Positions 50,174 to 62,107 of a DNA stretch of 64,000 bases are shown here, one piece after another. Position 1 is the stretch's first letter, and each line of letters starts with the position of its first letter. The stretch covers positions 124,001 to 188,000 of the forward strand of contig VZRG01000352.1 in assembly GCA_013397435.1 (NCBI GenBank), read 5' to 3'. This stretch comes from Erythrocercus mccallii. Its lineage: Eukaryota; Chordata; Aves; Passeriformes; Dicruridae. A program made the position numbers and the translations under genes. Under the pieces are notes generated by a model that ran no database searches, was not told where the DNA came from, and saw nothing but the letters and a program-made list of their open reading frames with translations.

Positions 50174-53100
50174 CTTAATTAGTACTTTTCTTGATAGCCT
50201 TTACAATCTTAAATTAGGACAATGTAAGATTAGTAGTAATAGGAATAAAAATGGCAACAGTAGTTGATGCTTCTACTACTATTACTACTGCTACAACTAA
50301 TGATATTATGTTGGATGTCCTTCTTTCCTGAATTCAGAAATCAGGATTTGAATTGGAAGTTCATCATTGATTTCAGAGCTGCTTCTGATTTCTATTAGCT
50401 GGGGAACTGTCCCTGAGCTTCACAATCATCTCCCGTTGCTTCACTCATTGCTTATTAGTGGAATACTTAGCAGTGAAGTCAGCAGGAACACTCAGAAGAT
50501 ATGAAAGCTGTGGAATTTGTCTCTCATCATGTTGTCATTGACCACAATAGGAAAAACAATTTTTTGTCGTGCCTTTACCCTTAGAAAAGTGCCTGTGACT
50601 TGATACCAAGTACTGAACATCAAGTATGTCTGCTGTTTGTTTTTGAAGTCAGACATAATGTCTACTTCTCGTGTTTTAATAAAGATGGTATACACACTAA
50701 AGTAGCCAAATATTTCATATTGGAACAATCATGTTATAATAATGCTGCATTGCAATGCCTTTGGTTTTCCTGCCACTCACACAAATGCAGACAGCTAATG
50801 AATTAAATAGAACGATGCTACCTTATCATAAGTATACCTAAAGTCATGCTACACGAACATAGAGTGTCAAGTGTTACCATGAATTTTAGTAATGATGGCA
50901 TTGTGTTAAAGTGAAAAGACACAGAATGTTTTTATATTGCTCCTAGAAAATGCAAGCAAATTACACTTAGACAAGTACAAGATAGGGAGATGGGGAAAAA
51001 AAGAGGTTTTTCTAAAATTGTTAAATAATATTTTATCTCTCCCATGAATGAGCTGAAGCAAAATTTCTCACTGTGCTTAAACTTAAACCAATCTGAGACC
51101 AGGTTCATAACAGGGAATAAAAACACATGTTTTTAAAAAGTTTAAAGGTTTTTGGCACAATGGCCCTTGCATGCAAAGATTTATGATTTTCTAAATTACA
51201 CATTCCTCAGAAATTGAATGTCAGTACAATGATAGCAATTTTTTGTTGCAGATGAACAGTATGTAGCATTCTGCATATCATTCTGAAGTGTTTTCCTCGA
51301 GACTTAACTGATGTGAAACTCTGTTAAACTCACCTACTTTCTACTGAATTAATTGGAACAGTGGAAAAACCAGCACGACACTGTGAGAAAAAGGCAGAAA
51401 AAGTTCCCTTCTCAGGATGTGAGAACTCTGACTCATGACAACAAGTTGTATAATCAAAGTGTCTGGGTCAGAAAACACATATATGTCAATAATCTGATTG
51501 TAAGCTACCTCAGAAGACTCTGTGTGTACTTAAAGCTGTAGAGGTTCATGCACAGCGTGCAAGCAGAAATAAATACTATTGGTTCATTACTCTTTTGTCT
51601 ATTTAAGACAAACTTTAAGACAATTCAATAATTCTTTTTCATAGAATGTACTAACCTTAGAGCTGTGAGTTTAGGTCAGTCTTGGATCCTTTTTACACTA
51701 GCAAGTTGACTGTAACAGGCTAAGCATGCTGGCCAACGGATGCAAGTCTTGCTGCAGAACTTCAATGACACTGGCTCCTTCTCTTCTCCCAGAAAAACAG
51801 TTAACAGCAGACAGCAATTGTGCTCAAGTACAAGCATCTCTATTCCTTTGTGCATATTCTTGCTTGTCACTGACCTTGGTAAGCTCTCAGTTTCCACAGT
51901 ACTTTCTAACAGAGCTTTACTTCTAATTGTGTAGGAAATGTTTCATTTCTTAGTATTGATTTTCCTAACTTTCCATTTCACTAAAGGTTCTTTATTTCTC
52001 TATTATGGAAAAAGATGAATTCAAGCTCCTTAGCTGCCTTCTCCATCATGGTTCATTTTGTCTTTCTTTTTTTCTGAGTGAGACACTGCTCTTTCAGTGT
52101 CTACTGCTACAAGAGCTTTCCCATGCCTCTGTTCTTCTCATGAATATAGGGCAGAAAGAAAGCCAGTAGTCTGAATGTGTCCCTTGGGGTGATCAGTTCA
52201 AGGGATCAGCATTAACTAAGGAGAAGAAATAATGAACTAAGACAGAGGGTTATACATTAAAAAAGGTTTTATATTACTATCTCTTCTCTATTTTTTTAAT
52301 CCTAGATTTTAAATACAATTGCACTAGAATACAACTAAGGAAATCTAATGTGTTTTTAAACTGATAAAGACCCTGCCTAAGGCAACATAGAAGTTTTTGA
52401 ATTGAATAAGTGCTTTGGGCTATAAAAATATTTATTCATGCGTTTAACTCAACAAGACATTTTCTAGCACTTTACAGCAGAAAGAAAATGAGACAGTCTA
52501 TTGTGATTATTTCATATGTGGCTTTGAACATGAACATGGTAAGTGTTAAGATTGGTTATTTTTATTAAGTTACTAAAATTCAATATTTAAAAACAGTGAT
52601 TAAAAATCCTTCAATTTTAAGCACAAAATAAAACATCAAACTTTCAAATACCTCACGGATGTACTGGGTGAACGTGCAAAATATCCCAAATTTCTCTTTT
52701 TGAATAGAATATATTCATCCTTGCCATGCTTTAACTCTAGTCTGCAACTAAGTTTCACACAGTTGATCACTCAGTTCTGCTTTGTCATGTTGGGGGATAC
52801 AGAACTGGAAACATTAACAGCGAGAAAACTTGTGGGTTGAGATAAACAGAGTTCAATAGGTAAAGCAAAGCCACATATGCAAGCAAAGTAAAACAAGGAA
52901 TTCATTCCTCACTTCCCATGGTTGGAAATCAGGTCTCCAGCATACATAATGTGACTTGGGATGACAAATACCAAATACTTCTTCCCCCAGCTGTAAATGG
53001 ACTGAAACCAGGAAAAAAAGGTCAAACTTCATCTGCAAGTCCTAGAGTTATTCCATAACAGTTCTAACTTCGCCCATATTGGAAAGACATCCTGAGTCTG

Positions 53101-54635
53101 CAATGATTCCTTCCTCTGTTTAAAATGTCACAGTCCAAAATATGGACAATTACATCCTTTCATCACTCACTTTCTCCTAATTTAATGAGCATGTTGTTAA
53201 AATGGATAATTTTGAAATTAGTCAATTTATCCGGGTCAGTTTGTCCAGACAACTCAGGAACGACATTTAGATATTCCCATTTTCCTTCTGAAGAAGTGGT
53301 TCAGCTCTTTCAGAGCTCTTTTTTTTTATCTTCAAAGCTTAGAGTATCAGAGAATTTTGTATCACAGAATTCTATTGTTTCTCTTAAAATAAAACAGTTT
53401 AAGACTGCTGAGGTGATCAATCAGCAGCCATTGCTTGAAATCCTAGTTTTATTTGAATAAAATACTCTCTTAATATGCATAAAAAATGTGAACTGTGGAT
53501 GCCTAGCTTGACACAGATGAATTGTCAAAATATGACTTTAGAGACATTAAAGCCAAACATCTCTATCTTGGATGCAATTCATATGCTTTCTAGAGATGCA
53601 TACTGATTCTTGAACTAACTCAGTTTTTCTTGCAGTTGCATCCATCTCTATTTTTCTTCTATCTCCTGACCTATTAATAGAGAATTTTAACACTGTCAGA
53701 TTAGCCAGCTCTCCAACATGGTTTTGGGTCCTGATCCCGCAGTGTTAGTGTGACAGCTAATTAACTCTGAAGATTTCACTCAAAGTGACTCAGCTATTTC
53801 CTTCTGAAACAAAACCACTTGATTGAGGCTTTGGAGATTATGAATCTCCAAAAGAAATTGGGTGTGTTTATGTATGTATGAATGGTATAGATGAGCAGAT
53901 AAACCTGCACCAAGTTTGGTGACCCTGCCCTGTCTTTGTGCAGTTTAACATTTGCACACTTACTGCACTGTAATGATGCAACACTTCAGTGCCCCCACCA
54001 AGTTTCTGTGCTTCAAGCTGCCACACTGAAGCATTGTACAGAAGGGAACAGCGGATGCCAGCATGTCTGTCACACAAAGAAGGGTCACAGGTGGGTCCCA
54101 AGGCAAGGGTGATACAGTGCAACTTCAATTGTTCAGCTTAGACAGAGCCTTCAATAGGACAGGCATAACTGTCCTGTAACAGCCTGAGAGCCTTCTAGCA
54201 GGGCATCCCTGTCAGCAATGTTGGTATAGCATCAGAGGTCACTTTTCTCTCTCATTCTCCCTCTTTTGTTCCCTAATTTTGTTAGCTTTTAATGCAAATT
54301 TTGCATTAAGATACTATCAGTACTGAAGGTGTTGATTCTCTATTTTGGTTAATCATTGTTACTTCCTTCTTTTTTCTATTTTACCCTCAGCACTCCCATA
54401 GTGCTTCCTAGTCGCAAAATAAAAATAGATTTATTTAATACAAAAAATCAACCCTTTTGTCTTGCTGCCAGTTTTTTTTGCATGTTCCAAAGATCTTTCA
54501 GCTTTCATTATTGTAATTGAATATGAAAGCCCTCTGTTTTCACCTGAGCAAGTGTCCATATTAGAATCTACCTTATTAAATTTTTATGATTTTCATTGAA
54601 ATGGGGGCAGAAAGAACTCCACAACTAATAATAAT
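50174..54635. other. unannotated AT-rich DNA
   Basis: No gene or repeat family recognised in 4.5 kb. The longest frame (53125-53460 plus, 111 codons) shows no domain. A short run of TAC/TAG-type triplets occurs at about 50265-50300. Confidence 0.5.
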
Positions 54636-55111
54636 TGTTAGAGCAGTATGTATTTATTCGATGTCGAGATGCGTGGTGAATAACTTCACCAAAGACATGC
54701 ATACCCACATGAGAGTCTTCCCCCTTATTATTCCCTGAGGTCTTACATATGTATGGCATTGCACAGTCTGCTTCATACACATTCATTCCCTGGCCCCACC
54801 CATCCTCACCTTCTATGGTAATTAATTCCACACCCATCTGGGCATGCTCAGTCCATTGTGGTCATCTTCGAAGGATGAAGGAAACGGAGTCTTCTTCACA
54901 AACTCTTCACCTTTATCTTTCCTGTGTGTGCTTTGGCCTTCCTTGGCACTTTTCCCAAGGGGATACTCAGTTCATGCTGGCTAAGAGTCTGTGTTCTTCT
55001 CTGTATCTGCATTCTTAGCCTTATTATCCTGGGGTGTTTAGGTTAGTCCTTTTCATTATCATGGAGGGGCCCCATGCTTGTGGTGCTTTCAAAATATGCT
55101 AAAGGTTAACA
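54636..55111 (-). mobile_element. LTR, minus strand
   Basis: Read on the minus strand, this starts near TGTTAACC (55111) and ends TCTAACA (54636). Near the end, ataataagg (TATA-like, about 54722-54732) precedes a GACTCTC block, then GAATAAATACATACTGC with AATAAA at about 54651-54656, just before the terminal TCTAACA. This is a typical promoter, R, poly(A), U5 order. No target duplication could be found (aataat on one side, gacaca on the other), so the 5' end is uncertain. No adjacent retroviral internal sequence was seen. Confidence 0.7.
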
Positions 55112-57989
55112 GACACAGCGTTCGGTATTCATTAAATGCCTTCTATAATGCAATTTAATATATATAGGACTAGCTAGAATTTTCAGTTCTCTGTCTCATT
55201 CATAACCCAGGAAGACTCTTCTGATGGCTTTTCAGAAGTGATGATTCATGTCATTTCCTTAAATTCAAAAGGCAAATTGCAATAGTAAGTAGAGACAAAC
55301 CTCTCATATAGTTTTTCAAACGGGTCACAAAATATTATTGTGCATTTTGGGCAACCTATTTTCTATAGGAATTTTGATTTTAGAACAGCTTTTTGAAAGT
55401 GCTATAATATCGTTTGCTGATTGCTCATGACTTATGATGAAATTACGAAATTCACGTCAATTAATTCGTGCTCAAAGATTTACCTATTTTGAAACACTAA
55501 TAAATTCAGCTGCAGATCATTTTTAGAATAATTTTTGTGCTATTTATCATTAGTTGTCCTTAAGGAGTTGTGATACAGAAGCTTCTTTTGAAGCTGAACC
55601 TCAATACCTTCAAAAGAAAGAGATGTCTTCTTTTATTACAACGAGAAATATCAGTTTAGGCTTGCTTTTTCAAAGGTGATTTGAATTCTAATTGCATCCA
55701 AAAATCATTATCTAGAAAAAATCTGAAATACTTTAAAATTCAGAGACTATGAACACTGTGATAGAATTGGTTATTTCTTAAATCAATGTGGTTTTGGATG
55801 TCATCTAGTTACAATGACATTAAAGACCAAATAATATAGTTTTATTTTGATAACTTGTGGGTTCTATACACTAGTTAGGTATTGATATTGATTTAAGACA
55901 GACTAGATCTAGCAGGTGCAAATTTAACAGTAATAACTGTGGGTAGGATTTAATCAGTCTGATTTCTCAATAAGAAACAGGAAGTTCTTGCACTTACATG
56001 GGATCTATTCATGTCCTCTCTTGAGGGCTGCAGCTAAATGAACAAAATCACCATTCTTTTTCTTTGTTTTAATAGGTACATTATTGGGATATTTGTCTTT
56101 TAATTTTCAATTTTCAAAAATTAATTCTTGTTCTCTAAAACTGAACATTTCTGAGATAACAAGCAGTTGAAGTAAACAGCAAGGAATGTTTTCGGTGATG
56201 TAAAGAGAATTTTAATTCAGGTACCTACAGTGTGAGTTAGTCCCAGACCGGAGTTCTTCTGGATCTCACATTAGGGGAGAATGCATTTTGACATTGACAG
56301 GTCTGACTCCACACTACCCCACGGATTTATATTAAAACATGTTAATATACACACACATATTTAATATCTATTAGTTTTTAAGCCTTTTTCCCTGCATCTA
56401 CTCATACAGGGTTAAAAATTCATTCATTTTAGCCCTATGAGACTCACTTCTATATGCATTTTCTTCTGTATTGTTGCATATAAAAATGTGACTCTTTGGA
56501 AGACTGTAAGTCCTAGAATAAAATGTATTTCTAGCTATTAGAAGAAAAACATCTTGAGAAACATCTTAAGACAAAATTCTAAGGTCTTTTCATGAAGAGA
56601 AATTCTGATCTATTATTCTTATCCTGACAAAACTGGAAGATTTTCAAAGCCACCTTTTGCAATTGTACCAATTGGTCCAGTAAGATAGTGTTGCGTTCAT
56701 AAATCACTTCATTTGACTCATGCCATGGCTTATATAAAGTGCAGAAGGGGATATCGTGAGGTTCCATGTTGTTATCTCCCATGAGATAATTGTGGTGTGG
56801 GATTTACCTGTTAAAGCAGAGGGCAGACTAGAATTTCCATGGAAGATGATCCCTGCGGGAATGGCAAAACTAGTGACAAACACACCACTACTGGGATTAT
56901 GGCAAGGAATTCAAACATATGTCAATAAAAGTCAGATTGTAACTACTTTTTGATGTCCTTCCTAAAATTCATTCATGTTTTACTTATTTCTTTTTATGTG
57001 GAAAAGGTGGTGTTTTGGTTTTTTTTTCACTCTCATCTGATGGAATTGTGTCCAGCTTAGGTTATTAGCAGAGCAGATGAAAAATAGGAATTTTTTATGG
57101 AATATATTTCAACACTTGTTTCACTCAACCTACAACATGTATGAGACTCTTCTATAGATTCATTAGATTCTTTTATACTGGAATACATGTCTTAGTAAAG
57201 TGCCTAGAAGAATTTGCATATTTCAGCTGAAATCTCATATAGTATATATTTTTCATATTTCTATCATAACATCAATTCAGAATCAATGATTTAATCTACT
57301 GTTTGTGGTAGGCTGAGTGCAGAGGCTGCACTGACAGATCACTATGAGTGATAATTCCAGCAACTGAAATAAAAGCAGTAGTCAAGCTCCAGCTACTGTT
57401 CCAGTGGAAACAGCAGCAAGGAGAGAGTGCTGTGGAAACAGCCCCTCCTGACAGGAATGCAATGATGCCCCTCTTTCTCCCAAGGTTTTGGATAACTCTT
57501 CTTATTTTCATTTGATAAAATTATATCATGAAATTTCTGCAGTGTCTGGGAATAGTGATGTCTCACTGGATTTTTCTTAACTTCTGCTCAGATTTCCTAT
57601 GTAACAAAAGCAGCACAGTTGCAAAAATTTCCATGACCAATAGTAAAATATTTTTGTATAGTAGAAATTATAATATATTTTCAACTGGGTGAGGAAAACA
57701 TATTGAAATTACATCAGTAGTATTTCTAAGGCTGCTTTGCTTGTAGCTAAACAATTTCATAACACACTTTTAAAATATGTTATGAAATGCTTTAGGAAGG
57801 AAAAGAGAGCCAAAGGGCTGAGGGTAGGGGACAGATTGAACAGAACCAATATGTTAGGGGCTAGGCAGAAACTGTGGATATGCACAGACAATTCTACCAA
57901 GGAGAGCCACCCACTGGTGCCCAAGGAGATAGCACTAAAAGTGTCTATCACCTAATGAAAAGCTGTGTTACACAAGGTCCCCAATGACT
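55112..57989. other. unannotated AT-rich DNA
   Basis: No gene or repeat recognised. A more GC-rich stretch directly upstream of the next CR1 (57776-57960) might be an even more diverged part of the same element, but I cannot align it. Confidence 0.5.
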
Positions 57990-58985
57990 GCAAAAAAAAC
58001 AAATGTTGCTTCCATCCAGAGAACAGCCAGAAGGAAACAGGGAAGTGCAGGCTTCACCTCAGTCCCTTATCAGGAAACATATCCTCTTGGAATTAATTTC
58101 CCAGAAAGAAAGGAATCAAATTAGTCACCACTGGTTTACCAGGGTAAAATGTACTTGACCACACTGCTTGCTTTTTATATGAAGGAATACCCAAATATAT
58201 GTCTGAGGGGAGAGTGGGTTAATTCACCTTGAGTCTGAGTAATGTTTTTGACTCTGGCTTCCAGGCATTTCTTAGCTGGAAACAGAGGAATCGTGGGCTG
58301 TACAAATGGGCTGTTACACTATTTGAAAATCAGCTGTACTGCCAACCTGCCAAGCTCATTGTGCAGTAATCAATAGCTTGATGTTCATTTGGCAGAGGTA
58401 CAGAGCCACCCTAGGGTCAATACTGGAGCTGGTATTATTCAATATCTTCATCAGCAGGCTGGATGATGTGACATAATACACTCTCAGCAAATTTATGGAT
58501 GATGGTACATCAAGGAGAAAATTGATTGAAATGCCAAATGGCAGAATTTTATTCCAGAAGGACCACAGGAAAATACAAAAATGGACCAGCTGTAGCCTCA
58601 TGGTGTTCAATATGAAAAGTATAAATATCTCAGCCCTAAGAAAAATAACTACATAAATCTTCAGAGACTGGGAACTAGCTGACTGACTGAGTAGCAAACC
58701 TGTCAAATACAACCTCAGTAGTCAGAGTGGATGCCAGTTTGAATATCAGCCAATATTTTGCTCTCATTTCAGATAAGACAAACCTCGCAAACCAGTTTAG
58801 ATGAAACACAGAGAAACATAACAAGAACATTGCCAGTGGATCAAAGGAAATTTCTCTAGCTATTTCTCTTGTTGTCACTCATGAGTTCACACCTGAAATT
58901 CATCTGCTTTTGGACCATTTCAAGAAGGACATTGAGAAACCCATTGTCCAGTGGATTACTGTCAAGATGGTCAAGAACCTCAAGA
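57990..58985 (+). mobile_element. decayed CR1 LINE reverse-transcriptase segment
   Basis: About 1 kb of plus-strand CR1 ORF2 with many stops and indels. In order: a gaaggaaacagggaagtgca / ggcttcacctcagtccc block (about 58030-58065), a gatttaccaagggtaa-like block (58133-58150), a ccttgagtctgagtaatgtt block corresponding to the conserved 'YLDFSKAFD' region (about 58228), then LFNIFISRLDD (about 58436-58470). The catalytic box follows as SKFMDDG (FMDD codons 58492-58503), where CR1 usually has FADD or FVDD. After a more diverged stretch, tcaagaaggacattgag (58919 onward) marks the 'KKDMxLLERVQ' region. It lacks both 5' end and 3' untranslated region. Dead sequence. Confidence 0.8.
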
Positions 58986-61359
58986 AAAATTATTGAACTG
59001 TCATAATTGTTGATACATGTGTAGTTTGACATAATGTTGATACAGCATGCACATGGTTTTAGTATCTCATGCTTACAGTGTATATTTGAAGATTCCTTTT
59101 ATAATACTGACCTGATTTTCAGGGATGACCATTCTCAGGGTCAGAGATTATTACACAGAAATCAAAAAGATATGACCTCTCATGCCTTTCCCAGATGATC
59201 CCAGCTGGGGAGCAGTAGGTTTGAAAGATAATATTAATAGAGTTCTTCACTTCTGTGAAAGTTTTAAGAGGTCAAGAGACTCATATAGAGAATTCTTGAG
59301 GTGTTTTGTATCTTTTTTTTGCATTGCACAAAGATAAGATGTCTTTTTAAAGTAATCATTGATTTTTGTGCAGTGACAAATGACACTAGCAACTGAGACC
59401 TTTAGTGCCTGTCTTAATTTAGTCTTTTTCTGTATCTGCAGGTATGATTTTTCATCTATAATGACGTGCTACAAGGATATGCAGATGACTCCTTCTAGAA
59501 ACTCATGTAATGAAGTATCTGAGATTACAGCTAATGCCTTCAGTTCAGTGCAATTCCTAAGCATGAAACTGCATCAACAAAACAGTGACCTGGTTTAGCT
59601 TAAAAAGCAAGTCTAGCTGTACAGAGCTCTTTGCAAAATCTAGGTCTTATTTTTACCATATGGATAGTGTATATAAAAGAAAATACCATAGTCATGCTGA
59701 GAATGGCCTACTTTGCAGTGTGCCTGGATACTGGAATGGCTCAGCAGGACCACTTAGATACTGTAATTCTCTTCTCAGCAAAGTGAATGATCTTGGCATG
59801 CGGTGTGTAGAGGATAACTACAGGCTCTGTATTCATGGCTGCAGTATTTAGACCACTAATTGTGTTGCTGCCAGAACAGGCACTGAATTTAGCTCTAAGT
59901 GGTCTGCAAGCCAAGGTAGGACTTGCTGCATATCTTGCACGTAGCTCTATATATTTATTCTTCCCTTAGTGTTGGTCATTATGTATTCAGTTGCTATCAT
60001 GAACACTGTGCTCTTCATTTCTTGTCTGAACATCTTGTTCTTTCCATAAGGTTCTAGACCTGTTGGGAAATCAGCCAGAGTTGCTGAAGCTCTCCTCTTT
60101 GGAATTTAATGTACTGTGTTATGCAGCACATTGTGTGCATCTATGCAGGCTGCAGGCAGCCCCACTAGGGACTTCAGTGCTTTATAGGCTTATAAAAATA
60201 GGGTGGCTGGTTTTCCTTCACAAATCATGACAATAAAGTGGCAGTGCAATCTCAGGGAGGTGATTTCTCACTCCTACAGAAACCTGATGTAATACCTGAC
60301 ATTGGCCTTTGGCACAGAGCATCCACTTTCCATTTTTTTACTATATTGATGAATCTGATAATATTTTAGTACGTAACCTGGTGCCAGGGAGTTAAGAATT
60401 TGCTGTGCCTCTTCACCTGGAGGCGCTTTTGGTGCTGTTCTGCTTGATTACTTGGACACACTCCTGCCATGGCGGTCTGTGAGATACTTGTCCATATGTG
60501 TGTCAAAAGAGTCTTGATAAATGTGCAGGAATTTTTTTCTGGTTAATTTTCAGATAAATTTAGTTTAAGAACTCAGGAAAAATTGGATCAATGATTCTGA
60601 AAAAAAAGGTAGCTCTAAAATCAGAAAGACAATCATTTAAATGGCCCAAACCCAGATCTTCCAAACAATTAGAAATACATATATTAGTTCCTTGGTTTTG
60701 ATGTTGTCCTCCATGTACTCTAAAAATATAGAAGAAGTAGCATGAAGTATAGATAAGAGGAAGGAGCATAGGTTAGTATTTGAACTACAATGAAATGATT
60801 TTAAGGAGAACTAAAAGATTTTCAGAGTGAGGACTGGCTAATTGAATTGCCCTGTGTTGCTTTGAAAATGTAGTTAAAATTTGGCAAGCACAATTCTGAG
60901 AAAGAAAGAGACATTTAAGCTATTTAAGCTTTTTTTTTCTTTCATGTTCTTAAATAACAAAACAGAAAATTTATTTTAAAAAAATGTACTATTCCTGAAC
61001 CCCAGTACAATAATGAAATCTGCCTGCTGATCTTGTTTTCCACTACTCAAAATCCTAATCAAATAAAGAAGGAATAAGGAGATCTTTTACCTAGGGAGAT
61101 TAGACTTTAATTAGTTGATAATGTGTAATTTTCTCTGTTGGAAACTAGTGCCAGTAAAGTTGGTACTATCAGGACATTGGTCATTCAGTTTCAAAGTGGA
61201 CAAGAACTGACTTGGGATGTGGTTATAAAGCAAATAGCATTTTAATATACACTACTAATGTATATGTAATTATCCCAAATGACACAGGTTTTGTGATGGA
61301 AATCTCTGATAGGGACATCACAGTACATAAAACTAGGTTTTATAGGTCTCACAATTTAG
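58986..61359. other. unannotated DNA
   Basis: No gene recognised. Several GC-richer patches (about 59700-59900, 60140-60310, 60390-60500) look more complex than their surroundings. They carry no domain, splice structure or repeat family that I can identify. Confidence 0.45.
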
Positions 61360-62107
61360 AACTGTGTCTCGGTTTCGGGAGACAGGTATCTGCCAGGCAA
61401 ACCTGGAGTTTTTCTTGGAATAGAGAATGTAATCCCCTCTCCCTCCAAATTATTATAATTTTGCAATTAAGAGCTTTCAGGCAAAGCTTTGGGAATAGGG
61501 ATAGCAGGTCTTTATTGAGAATATTAAAAATACAAATGTAGTAGTACAGAAAGACAAGCAAACAAAACAAACAAAAACCCTAGGAAACCCCTGACAGAGT
61601 CAGGGACATGACCCGACACCCTGTTGGGCAGGGTGTTAGAAGCAGTCCAGATGAATTCTGGAGTAACAGATGCAGTTCTGTGGAGTAGAGATGATCCCGT
61701 AGAGAAGGCCAGTGGTGGAGAAATGGGTCCCGTCTTCCTCCAGAGAATTCAGTGAGGAAACAGGAATATCTGGTGTTCCTCAGTCTTCATTTTTATCTAG
61801 GTAGGAGCTCCTGGGCCCCCCACCACTGGGTGGAGCATCTCACAATGGGATGATGTAATGTGTCATATCATTGGTGAACCTTAATGGCCCATTACCAGCA
61901 GATATCCCCCAGAGGGAGGGTGGGTGGTGAAAGAGATAAGAAACACTGTCCCACCTGGTTTTAACAGCTGGGCCATTATCAGAAAGCATCTGCCCCCCTC
62001 CCCGGCAGTTACAAGACATAAAGAAAAAAAACCAACATTTCCCCAACTGCTTTCAACAGATGAAATAGAATACACATTTTTTTGGTTCCATAACCCAAGA
62101 CAAACTG
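61360..62107 (-). mobile_element. 738-bp solo LTR, minus strand, with 5-bp target duplication
   Basis: The LTR is 61365-62102, TGTCTCGG at one end and CCAAGACA at the other on the plus strand, flanked by identical aactg pentamers (61360-61364, 62103-62107). On the minus strand it has a TATA-like GATAAAAA (about 61791-61798) and AATAAA reading across 61511-61517, so transcription would run right to left. An A-rich (aaac)n-like stretch lies at 61558-61577. The layout, with a tttcaggcaaagctttggga block near U5 and a gcatctcacaatgggatgat block in U3, matches an LTR I remember from songbird genomes. No gag, pol or env is adjacent. The open frames inside it (61212-61541, 61924-62271) are incidental. 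Confidence 0.93.
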
